A stretch of DNA of 6,833 nucleotides from Bacteriovoracaceae bacterium (GCA_947500275.1 CANMSW010000121.1:1-6833), one strand, 5' to 3'; numbered from the stretch's first letter, positions 1-5,907 are shown. Numbers and translations: made by a program. Notes: generated by a model from the letters alone, not told the origin.

Positions 1-2
1 CT

Positions 3-299
3 CCGATGGTTTGGACCAAGGAGCTTCCGCGATTTTATCGATATCAGGCAGAAGGCGCCGCAGAGATCGAGCTATCTGACCCTAAAGATATCGACCGCTG
101 GAATAAGGTTTCGCGCGAAATCAGCGAAAAATGCACGCCTGGAGTATTAGAAGAGGCAGCGAAAGAGGGAAAAGATCCTCAGTTTCCGAACGAGCCGATC
201 CTTTGTCCTGGTCGGAAGTTGCTTGACGATTCAAATCAAAGCTTCCGGCATTTCGACCGTGCGCTTGCCGTTCATGGCATCCCGCAGTCCCCGTTTTGA
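3..299 (+). CDS. Unrecognised protein, C-terminal part (partial, open at left edge)
   Basis: The reading frame is open from the left edge to a TGA at 297-299, so this is most likely the end of a longer gene. A Met codon at position 6 has no visible ribosome binding site within the few bases available. The visible 97-98 residues are hydrophilic and charged, with no membrane segment. They include an acidic/basic stretch around IELSDPKDIDRWNKVSREIS and two cysteines, one before PGVLEEAAKEG and one in ILCPGRK. I do not recognise the family and assign no function. The gene converges on the thioesterase gene with only 5 bp between the two stop codons, so there is no room for a dedicated terminator between them. 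It could also be a complete small protein starting at position 6, which the window cannot settle. Confidence 0.5.
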   Translation, partial: PMVWTKELPRFYRYQAEGAAEIELSDPKDIDRWNKVSREISEKCTPGVLEEAAKEGKDPQFPNEPILCPGRKLLDDSNQSFRHFDRALAVHGIPQSPF

Positions 300-304
300 T
301 TCGG

Positions 305-775
305 TTAGGAGCCTGAGGGGATCGCGACGATATTGAACGTCCCTGTCATCATGGCGACGGGCTCTTTTGTTCCTTTTTTGAAGAGCATCCCGTGGACCAC
401 GCAGAGTCGGTTTCCTCTAAAAATCACCTTGGTTTTCGCTTCGAGACGATCGCCGAGTTCTACCGGACGAAAGTAGTTCACTTTGAGTTCCACGGTTGAA
501 CAGAAGTCTTTTTTTTCGAGAGTCGTGAAAACAGCCGCACCGCCAGCGTAATCGAAAAGTGCAGAAATCACTCCGCCGTGAACCCGGCCCGCGGGTGATA
601 GGTGTTCTTCTCGTATCTCCAGTAATGCGACAGCGCTCTTGGAATGCGTGCTCGCCGACTTCAGGCGGTACCCCAACATCCGGCCAAAAAGATCCGGATG
701 ACTATAGTTTTCGAGATTGAATCTTCGCTTATGAAGTTGCGGGAGAGTCTTTGCTCCCTGAGAGGAGGGTTTCAT
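305..775 (-). CDS. PaaI-family hotdog-fold acyl-CoA thioesterase
   Basis: This 156-aa protein has the features of small PaaI/YbgC-like hotdog thioesterases, which hydrolyse acyl-CoA thioesters in the cytoplasm, usually as dimers or tetramers. The diagnostic block is VHGGVISALFDYAGGAA at about residues 65-81. It contains the HGG turn (H66-G68) and the helix Asp (D75) that acts in catalysis in the PaaI family. The following beta strands (STVELKVNYFRPVELGD, residues 93-109, and the GTFNI end) fit the hotdog sheet. The length is normal for the family plus an N-terminal extension of about 20 residues. The start is fixed: an in-frame TAA lies two codons upstream (plus positions 779-781), and the next Met (residue 33) is too close to the fold. 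No Shine-Dalgarno sequence is visible. The acyl-CoA substrate cannot be told from the sequence. It is divergent from tldD. Confidence 0.88.
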   Translation of the reverse strand: MKPSSQGAKTLPQLHKRRFNLENYSHPDLFGRMLGYRLKSASTHSKSAVALLEIREEHLSPAGRVHGGVISALFDYAGGAAVFTTLEKKDFCSTVELKVNYFRPVELGDRLEAKTKVIFRGNRLCVVHGMLFKKGTKEPVAMMTGTFNIVAIPSGS

Positions 776-782
776 GTCTTAA

Positions 783-810
783 AGAATACCATGAGTTTGG
801 ACTCTGTAAG
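783..810 (-). promoter_or_regulatory. Candidate promoter of the thioesterase gene
   Basis: On the minus strand CTTACA (plus 805-810) and TATTCT (plus 783-788) are separated by 16 bp. These match the sigma70-type consensus at four of six -35 and four of six -10 positions. The expected transcription start, about 7 nt after the -10 box, would be near 776, next to the ATG at 775. That would leave essentially no leader, in line with the missing Shine-Dalgarno sequence. It overlaps the oppositely oriented tldD promoter candidate. This rests on a consensus match by eye only. Confidence 0.35.
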
Positions 811-826
811 GCCGCTAGGCTACAAT
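797..826 (+). promoter_or_regulatory. Candidate sigma70-type promoter of tldD (leaderless)
   Basis: TTGGAC at 797-802 and TACAAT at 821-826 are separated by 18 bp; each box matches its consensus at five of six positions. The expected start of transcription is about 833, one base before the tldD ATG at 834. An in-frame TAG at 816-818 prevents any upstream start, and the 15 bases before the ATG hold no Shine-Dalgarno sequence. Promoter position, start codon and absence of a ribosome binding site therefore agree on a leaderless mRNA. Confidence 0.55.
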
Positions 827-833
827 CTCCTGC

Positions 834-2414
834 ATGGACCTAGATCAGCGTGCAGGTTTTTCCAGTGACCTTCAACCGCTTCGGAGCTTTTTGCCGACGC
901 TACTACCCGTCCTCGGAAAGAAGGGGGATTGGTACCCTTCGATCTGGTTTGAGAGAAAATCAAATCGTTCGATGTCCGTGAATTTGAAACAAACTCAAGT
1001 TTCCGACTCCTTTAGCTCAGGAGTTGTTCTCAGAATTTACGACGGATACACCTTGCACGAGCAAGCAAGCGACGACTTAGAGCCCAGCCGTTTGCGGCAG
1101 TTGGCTGAGGAGTTTGCGGCTCGCGTGCAGGGCGCGAAAATTCACGCTCAGGCAATTTCTCGCCCGTATCCCTGCCCGAGCTGGCGTGAGCGACTTAAGC
1201 AAGTCACGGAAAAAGAGATTCTAGATCAAATCGGCAGCCTTCCTGCCGCAAATCAAGAGGTCCATTTCGGAGTTCGATTTCAGAAAGACCCGCGCGGACT
1301 CACAGTCGAGGAAGCGACAGTTGAGCTCAAGGCTTTGCTCAAAAGAATCCTTGCGATCGCCTCAGAGGAAGGACTGCCAGCGCAGGAGCTCAGTTATGCT
1401 CTCGCGCGGTATTCGTTGGCGGAAGAAGAGAGTCTCTTTATCGACTCTTCCGTGAATATATCGCAGACCCTTCTTCGGGTCGCGGTGACCCTCGTTACGA
1501 TGTCAGGCGCGAACCGGAGCATCCATCGGGTCGGTGGGCTCGGAGGGGTGGAGTCCCTCGCGGTTCACGATTCGGAAATTCTGGAAATGATATCTGATTT
1601 GAAAGCGCTGAAAAACGCACAGCGTCTTGCGCCAGGTAAATATCGAGTCCTTTTTGGACCCGAGCTTTCGGGTGTCATCGCTCACGAGGCGTTTGGTCAT
1701 GCCCAAGAAGGAGATACGTGCGCGAGGGGACGCAGTCGTGCATGGGAGCTTCATCAATCGGGTGAAAAAGTGGGAAATCAAAACGCTACGATTGTGAACA
1801 ATCCCGCAATTTTCAAAAATGCAGATCGGAATCATGCGGCTTGGGGAAGTTATTACTTCGATGAAGAGGGATGGTTCTCATCGGAGCAAGTGCTCTTGAA
1901 AGAAGGCGTCCTTCAGTCGCCAATGACCAATTTGACGTCAGCTCTTCGTTTAGGTGTTCCAAGAACTTCCAACGGAAAGCGGGAAACCTGGGCCAATGGG
2001 GTCTACACCCGGCAGACGAATACCTATTTTAGTCCTGGCCCCTACACCCTTGCCGATCTGATGAAGAAACTGGGCGATGGATTTGTCGCTACTCAAGCAG
2101 CAGGTGGGATGGAAGACCCAAAGGGGATGGGGATTCAGGTCGGTCTCGGTTGGTTACGAGAAGTGAAGGACGGTGCTCTGACTGGCCGTGTTTTTCGGGG
2201 TGCCGCCGGTGGAGATATACAGCTCACGGGTTATGTTCCTGACGTCCTGAATTCGATCGTCGCGAAGTCGAAAATCGAAGCCGAGAGTGAGGCGCCTGAT
2301 ACGGCGAGGTTCCCGCTCAACGACTCGGGCGGCTGCGGCAAATATCACAAAGAGTTTGTGAATGCTGGCTGCGGCGGGCCCTGGATGTTGCTAGAGAATG
2401 TGACGTTAGGCTGA
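834..2414 (+). CDS. tldD: TldD metalloprotease subunit (zinc-binding)
   Basis: This 526-aa protein is the catalytic subunit of the TldD/TldE (PmbA) cytoplasmic peptidase, which in E. coli matures microcin B17, degrades the CcdA antitoxin and cleaves short unfolded peptides. The zinc motif HExxxH is visible as HEAFGH (residues 284-289), followed by QEGD as in other TldD proteins. The C-terminal GGCGK supplies Cys501 at the place of the family's third zinc ligand (Cys454 in E. coli TldD). Other family blocks are TRQTNTYFSPG (392-402), the glycine-rich stretch around 423-440 and the terminal LLENVTLG. It is somewhat longer than the E. coli protein (481 aa). The ATG at 834 is the only possible start: an in-frame TAG lies at 816-818, and the N-terminal domain aligns only if residues before Met47 are included. 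Extra cysteines C295 and C513 lie near the zinc-site motifs. tldE follows after 8 bp. Confidence 0.93.
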   Translation: MDLDQRAGFSSDLQPLRSFLPTLLPVLGKKGDWYPSIWFERKSNRSMSVNLKQTQVSDSFSSGVVLRIYDGYTLHEQASDDLEPSRLRQLAEEFAARVQGAKIHAQAISRPYPCPSWRERLKQVTEKEILDQIGSLPAANQEVHFGVRFQKDPRGLTVEEATVELKALLKRILAIASEEGLPAQELSYALARYSLAEEESLFIDSSVNISQTLLRVAVTLVTMSGANRSIHRVGGLGGVESLAVHDSEILEMISDLKALKNAQRLAPGKYRVLFGPELSGVIAHEAFGHAQEGDTCARGRSRAWELHQSGEKVGNQNATIVNNPAIFKNADRNHAAWGSYYFDEEGWFSSEQVLLKEGVLQSPMTNLTSALRLGVPRTSNGKRETWANGVYTRQTNTYFSPGPYTLADLMKKLGDGFVATQAAGGMEDPKGMGIQVGLGWLREVKDGALTGRVFRGAAGGDIQLTGYVPDVLNSIVAKSKIEAESEAPDTARFPLNDSGGCGKYHKEFVNAGCGGPWMLLENVTLG

Positions 2415-2416
2415 GG
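2413..2416 (+). promoter_or_regulatory. Ribosome binding site of tldE
   Basis: GAGG lies 6 nt before the ATG at 2423 and overlaps the TGA stop of tldD (2412-2414). Ribosomes ending tldD would therefore sit on the initiation site of tldE. This favours translational coupling and balanced synthesis of the two subunits. It contrasts with tldD itself, which has no such site. Confidence 0.6.
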
Positions 2417-2422
2417 CAAAAA

Positions 2423-3778
2423 ATGGCTAATTGGGATCTTGAAGCATTGAAAGCGAGTCTTCGGCAGCAAACGGAAGTGAAAGACTGGGTTGTCGTTCAA
2501 GACTCCGTGCGGCGCTGCGAACGTTATTTTCTCTCTGAATCGGGCAATCTTGCGACGGATCAGGATCGTGATTCGAGGCAGCTCTCCGTGAGCGCGAGAA
2601 TTTTTGTCAAGTTGGCTGGGAAGCTCGGCCGACAAGGAGAGATTCAGAAAAGGTTTATTCAATCGCGCCCCCTCGAGCCTCAAGTTCGCGCCGCAGTGGA
2701 GTCGGCACTTTTGACAGATCACCAGGCCTGGAGTTTACCGGCCAAACCGGCATCGCCACTTCCCGAGCTTCAGAGTTTTGATCCAGCGATTGCTGAGGAT
2801 ATTCACGGCGCGATGAATAAGCTCACAGGAAAAATTCATCAGGCGCTCGCTCAAACGAGTGGCGCGCAATTTAACTCATCGGAGCTCTTTGTCTCTCTTC
2901 ATGAGCGCGAGCTTCATTACTCAACTGGATTTGTTCATCGCGCGAAGCAGACGCGAGTCTACGGCGAGGCAGCCTTCTCGGCTCAAGGCCGTGGGATTTC
3001 AGACGAATACCTCGAAACTCGGTGGTCGGTGATGGGCGATGATCTTCCGATTGCAGAGATCTTTACAGAGGCGAGCAAGCGCGCTCAAATGATGCTCGAG
3101 GTGAAGAAGCCCGCGACTGCGAACCTTGCGGTATTGGTAGACTCAGAAGTTCTGCTGACGCTTTTTAATGGCCATCTGTCCCAACTTTCTGGTGCAAACC
3201 GATATCATGATCTGCCCCATTTAAAACTGGGGGAGCCTTTGATTCCCTCTGCCTACGGAGATTTGATCACGCTGAGCTTAGACCCTTCTTTGGAAGGAGG
3301 CGCCGACACGGTTGCGGTATCCGGCGACGGCACCCCGCAGATGAAACGGGTGCTTGTAAAAGAAAATTGCGTCGTTGATCTCATGCTGGATCAGCAGCAT
3401 GCACAATACTTAGGTGAGAAGGCATCGGTCTGTCGCGGTTCGGTCGTCGTTGAGCCGGGCACGCGGAGCAAGGCGGAGCTTCTGAGTGCTGCGCCCCGGG
3501 TGTTAGAGATCTTGCAGTTTTCTGGACTTTTTGCCGATGAACACAGTGGCACATTTAGCAGTGAGATCCGTTTGGCCATTCTGCACGATCGAGAGACGGG
3601 CACATCAACGCCGATTAAGGGTGGCTCCCTTTCGGGCTCGATCAACGAGAACTTCCGTGGCCTAGGGCTCAGTAAAGAAGTCGTGAAGCGCTCACACTTT
3701 GAGTCCGGCTCGCCTGCGGGCAGCGGTTATCACGGCCCTGCCTGGGCACTGCTGTCTGACGTCTCGATCACCGGTTAA
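2423..3778 (+). CDS. pmbA: TldE/PmbA subunit of the TldD/E protease
   Basis: This 451-aa protein is the non-zinc partner of TldD. It keeps the family architecture, with an N-terminal alpha/beta domain, a central part including VLVDSEVLLTLFNGHLSQLSG (about 237-257) and a C-terminal barrel ending in LLSDVSITG. The HExxxH motif is absent at the position where TldD carries it, which is expected of TldE. In E. coli, TldE (PmbA) assembles with TldD, completes the closed chamber in which peptides are cut and helps bind them. The length matches E. coli PmbA (about 450 aa). Its start is backed by GAGG 6 nt upstream. It lies 8 bp after tldD and is clearly cotranscribed. Its TAA stop (3776-3778) overlaps the TAA stop of the convergent ABC ATPase gene. 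Confidence 0.9.
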   Translation: MANWDLEALKASLRQQTEVKDWVVVQDSVRRCERYFLSESGNLATDQDRDSRQLSVSARIFVKLAGKLGRQGEIQKRFIQSRPLEPQVRAAVESALLTDHQAWSLPAKPASPLPELQSFDPAIAEDIHGAMNKLTGKIHQALAQTSGAQFNSSELFVSLHERELHYSTGFVHRAKQTRVYGEAAFSAQGRGISDEYLETRWSVMGDDLPIAEIFTEASKRAQMMLEVKKPATANLAVLVDSEVLLTLFNGHLSQLSGANRYHDLPHLKLGEPLIPSAYGDLITLSLDPSLEGGADTVAVSGDGTPQMKRVLVKENCVVDLMLDQQHAQYLGEKASVCRGSVVVEPGTRSKAELLSAAPRVLEILQFSGLFADEHSGTFSSEIRLAILHDRETGTSTPIKGGSLSGSINENFRGLGLSKEVVKRSHFESGSPAGSGYHGPAWALLSDVSITG

Positions 3779-4503
3779 GGGGTTTTTGAGTAATAGGAGT
3801 GGGTCCAGTTTCGGAACTCGTCCGAGTGTATCGAGGAGGAGTTCTTGCCGGTGATTTTTTCCCACTTCTTCAGGCGACCTTGATCAAAGACGAGGGTTTG
3901 TCGCGAAAGGTCGAATACCTCGCTAATTTGGTGCGCGATCAAGAGGACAATTCGTCCTTCGGCTTCCCACTCCTTGAGAAGGGTCCGCGCTGCATCAATG
4001 GCTAGAAGATCAAGGCCATCCAGAGGTTCGTCGAGCAGAAGGACCGGACGTTCGGACGAGTGCGCCGCAAGCCAAGTGACTTTGCGGCGTTCTCCCTGAC
4101 TCATGCGACCTAAGTATTTATCCCGGAGAGGCTCGAGTCTCAGTCCTTTCCAGTGCGGATTCATTCGAGAAGCGAGGGGCTTTTTGCCACTCATGAACTC
4201 AATCCACTCATCCGGAAAGATGAATTTCGGAAACGTGAGGTACTCCGATATCATCAAAGCGTCTCGGCCTGGCAAGTATTCAGATTCTGCGTTTCTTTCC
4301 GAGTCCAAGAGCGAGATTCTGCCGCTGAGCGGTTTAATCACTCCTGCAAGCGTTTGAAGCAACGTTGATTTTCCGTAGCCATTCGGCGCGACGACCAGGT
4401 TCAGTCCTGGGACAAGTGTGATATCGTCCTGCTGGGAGTCGATTTCGAGCAGGAGGTTGTTAGCTCGTCCTACTTTGAAGCTATGAAAGCAAAGAGTCTT
4501 CAT
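3775..4503 (-). CDS. ABC transporter ATP-binding protein (atypical motifs)
   Basis: This 242-aa protein is a stand-alone ABC ATPase that should energise the membrane protein encoded just upstream. Visible motifs are Walker A APNGYGKST (residues 39-47, Ala replacing the usual first Gly), signature MSQGE (134-138, for LSGGQ), Walker B VLLLDE (154-159) with catalytic Glu159, D-loop GLD (163-165) and switch His191 in LLIAHQ. Where a Q-loop Gln is expected the sequence reads YLPGRDAL (about 76-83), with no Gln. I chose the ATG at 4503 rather than the one at 4539 because GGAGGAG lies directly before it and the upstream ATG has no such site. The gene overlaps the permease gene by 23 nt, indicating translational coupling. 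The transported substrate is unknown. The overall look is that of small CcmA-like or ABC-2 exporter ATPases, but I would not assign a subfamily. Confidence 0.87.
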   Translation of the reverse strand: MKTLCFHSFKVGRANNLLLEIDSQQDDITLVPGLNLVVAPNGYGKSTLLQTLAGVIKPLSGRISLLDSERNAESEYLPGRDALMISEYLTFPKFIFPDEWIEFMSGKKPLASRMNPHWKGLRLEPLRDKYLGRMSQGERRKVTWLAAHSSERPVLLLDEPLDGLDLLAIDAARTLLKEWEAEGRIVLLIAHQISEVFDLSRQTLVFDQGRLKKWEKITGKNSSSIHSDEFRNWTHSYYSKTP

Positions 4504-5344
4504 CGAACTCCTCCACAGACCATAAACGGTTTTTGACATTAAGCTTGAGATTCGAAAACGCGTATACAGCGAGCAACAACAGGGCGGGCTGCCAAAGGGT
4601 AACGGAGGCGGCGATGATGCCGGCTGAAAGGCCTGCGAAGTTCACGAGCCACGGTCTTCCTGAGTCGCCCTCCATCGTGACCGCAGCGCAACCAAAAATG
4701 CTGGCCAGTTGTGCCGCTGCCAAAGGAGCGAGGTCGGGCGCAGGGGTTCCGTTCTCGAGAGCCCGGGCGCAGAGGAGAGCAAGCAAAGCGACGGCCCCCT
4801 GGATCAGCTGGCTCCAAAGGAAGCTCGTCAGGAGGAGGGTTGCCCCCTCGGAAGGGCCGTCCGGAGTGCGCAGAGCGATGCGTCTCCAACCACCGATGGA
4901 CCAAAGGGCCCTTTGTAAAGGCAGTTGGGCTATAAAGATCCAAAGCTTGAGGTGGGCATCTGGAAGGAGCGCACCCAGGGTCACTGTAATCACCAGTGTG
5001 AGCCAAGTTTGAGGGCGCCTTAACTCATGCCGCAGGTAGAGGGGCAGCAAGCTGCTTCCCCCGAGCCGCGTCCACCAGGTTTGGGAGAATAACCTCCTCG
5101 AACTGAGTTGAAACGGAAGGTTGGGAAGCGGCAGCTTTTCGAGCGCCCCAGGGATGAGAAGCAACAGCATGCTCATCAGCCAGATGGGCGCGAGTTCGGC
5201 AGGCGCCCCCTGCAGGCGCTCAATGATGGTCTGCAGGAGGATTGCCACCGTAAGTGAATAAATCGAGGAGAGCAGAACCCAAGTAATCGCGTTTGCTGCG
5301 AACCACCGCGCGGCATTCCTCAGTTGGAGGGCTGCTAGATTCAT
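4481..5344 (-). CDS. Multi-spanning membrane protein, likely ABC transporter permease
   Basis: This 287-aa very hydrophobic protein has about six to eight membrane segments, roughly at residues 19-42, 51-67, 113-128, 133-147, 167-193, 204-223 and 232-264 (the last possibly two). It ends in an acidic tail, VEEFDEDSLLS. There is no clear signal peptide, and charged loops such as RHELRRPQ (105-112) and GGWRRIALRTPDGPSEG (151-167) would face the cytoplasm. I cannot name the family from sequence. Its role as permease is inferred from the 23-nt overlap with the ABC ATPase gene and from its topology. The start at 5344 is supported by GAAGGA six bases upstream. The gene is more GC-rich than its surroundings, which explains the many long open frames on both strands across it. 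It follows the 154-aa protein gene after 24 bp. Confidence 0.75.
   Translation of the reverse strand: MNLAALQLRNAARWFAANAITWVLLSSIYSLTVAILLQTIIERLQGAPAELAPIWLMSMLLLLIPGALEKLPLPNLPFQLSSRRLFSQTWWTRLGGSSLLPLYLRHELRRPQTWLTLVITVTLGALLPDAHLKLWIFIAQLPLQRALWSIGGWRRIALRTPDGPSEGATLLLTSFLWSQLIQGAVALLALLCARALENGTPAPDLAPLAAAQLASIFGCAAVTMEGDSGRPWLVNFAGLSAGIIAASVTLWQPALLLLAVYAFSNLKLNVKNRLWSVEEFDEDSLLS
4508..4514 (-). promoter_or_regulatory. Ribosome binding site that sets the ABC ATPase start
   Basis: GGAGGAG on the minus strand ends 4 nt before the ATG at 4503. The core GGAGG is thus 6 nt away, near the ideal spacing. It lies inside the last codons of the permease gene and selects the Met at 4503 over the in-frame Met 36 bases upstream. 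Confidence 0.8.
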
Positions 5345-5350
5345 GGCGGT

Positions 5351-5356
5351 TCCTTC
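5351..5356 (-). promoter_or_regulatory. Ribosome binding site of the permease gene
   Basis: GAAGGA on the minus strand lies 6 nt before the ATG at 5344, in the 24-bp gap after the 154-aa protein gene. It supports this start and gives the gene its own translation initiation within the operon. Confidence 0.65.
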
Positions 5357-5368
5357 TTGGCTTACGGA

Positions 5369-5833
5369 TTAGTGGGTGAAGTCAGCCGGACCTTTTGGTT
5401 GAGGCCCGCGAGGCTGCTGCTGAGGCTGTGCAGGGGCCTGAAGGACATCGAACTCACAGAAAGCGTTCCCTTCCGTTTCGCCTTTGGCATCCACCCAAGT
5501 CACAATAATTTGATGGGTCCCAAATTGATTGATGGGGAGCCCGCCAAAACGGAACAAGGCCTTCATTCTACGCTGTTCGGCTGGCACCGCGAGGTCGCCG
5601 TTACCGATGATATTGGTCGTCCCGTCGGGGGTCTTAATGTGAATGAAAAGACCGCCTTTGTGGGCTTCGGGGGTCGTTTTCTTGAGGGCAATCGAAAGGG
5701 TGACTGGGGGAAGATTGATCGGAAGCTGGGGAACGCGAAGCTCCTCGATCAGGTCGAAAATCGAAAGATTTCCAGTATGTTGGTCAACTGCGCCGCTAAA
5801 AGAGAGTCCGCTGAATTGGTGTTCAAGTGCCAT
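5369..5833 (-). CDS. Conserved-looking small soluble protein, function unknown (DUF6941-like?)
   Basis: This 154-aa protein has no signal peptide or membrane segment. The body (residues 1-130) alternates short hydrophobic stretches typical of beta strands: NLSIFDLIEELRVPQLP, PPVTLSIALKK, GLFIHIKTPDG, KALFRFGG, HQIIVTWVD and FCEFDVLQA. The opening pattern, in which 'GAVDQHTGNLSIFDLIEEL' leads into 'VPQLPINLPPVTLSI', recalls the widespread small uncharacterised proteins grouped as DUF6941. That is recognition by eye and could be wrong. The last 22 residues form a Pro/Gln-rich, probably disordered tail (PAQPQQQPRGPQPKGPADFTH). The ATG at 5833 has only a weak ribosome binding site. Longer in-frame starts, such as GTG at 5923, would overlap the divergent PLD gene and add a non-beta-like stretch. 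It heads the operon with the membrane protein and ABC ATPase, so an accessory or regulatory role with them is possible. Confidence 0.65.
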   Translation of the reverse strand: MALEHQFSGLSFSGAVDQHTGNLSIFDLIEELRVPQLPINLPPVTLSIALKKTTPEAHKGGLFIHIKTPDGTTNIIGNGDLAVPAEQRRMKALFRFGGLPINQFGTHQIIVTWVDAKGETEGNAFCEFDVLQAPAQPQQQPRGPQPKGPADFTH

Positions 5834-5874
5834 AAAGACGAGGTTCGCCCGAAATTGGGAAAAGTGAAATAGCC

Positions 5875-5901
5875 TTGAGTGATAATGCGATGCGTTATAA
5901 T
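5875..5901 (+). promoter_or_regulatory. Candidate promoter of the PLD gene
   Basis: A perfect TATAAT lies at 5896-5901, preceded by TTGAGT at 5875-5880 with a 15-bp spacer, which is shorter than ideal. Transcription would begin about 5908, three bases before the ATG at 5911. This would give another nearly leaderless message and would exclude the GAGGGG just upstream of the ATG from the mRNA. The spacing leaves the assignment uncertain. Confidence 0.4.
5882..5898. repeat. Imperfect inverted repeat, possible operator
   Basis: ATAATGC (5882-5888) and GCGTTAT (5892-5898) form an inverted repeat with six of seven positions paired around a 3-bp centre (GAT). It overlaps the spacer and the first bases of the plus-strand TATAAT and the minus-strand TATAAC. 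A regulator bound here could control both divergent units. A chance AT-rich symmetry is also possible. Confidence 0.3.
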
Positions 5902-5907
5902 GAGGGG
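5902..5907 (+). promoter_or_regulatory. Possible ribosome binding site of the PLD gene
   Basis: GAGGGG precedes the ATG at 5911; the GAGG core is 5 nt from the start codon. It favours 5911 over the in-frame ATG at 5890, but works only if transcription begins upstream of it rather than from the TATAAT at 5896-5901. Confidence 0.45.

Noticed and set aside
644..868. A 74-codon + strand frame spanning the divergent promoter
   Set aside because: It is antisense to the thioesterase, overlaps the tldD start and shows no ribosome binding site or family feature.
1503..1835. A minus-strand frame of 110 codons inside tldD
   Set aside because: It is a shadow of the zinc-site region of tldD. The coding signal is clearly on the + strand.
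3760..3800. A rho-independent terminator at the convergent stops, suggested by GGGGTTTTTGAG
   Set aside because: The T-run is not preceded by a stable GC-rich hairpin; no convincing stem can be drawn.
4504..4539. A 12-residue N-terminal extension of the ABC ATPase
   Set aside because: The upstream ATG has no ribosome binding site, while GGAGGAG sits just before the ATG at 4503. The extension would also increase the overlap with the permease gene.
4533..5012. Long open frames on both strands (159 codons +, 155 codons -, and shorter ones)
   Set aside because: They are by-products of the high GC of the permease gene. Their products are rich in Arg, Pro, Ser and Gly, without any recognisable motif.
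5357..5872. A 171-codon open frame on the + strand
   Set aside because: It lies antisense to the 154-aa protein gene, whose translation has the hydrophobic strand pattern of a real fold and fits the operon. The + frame looks compositionally random and has no ribosome binding site.
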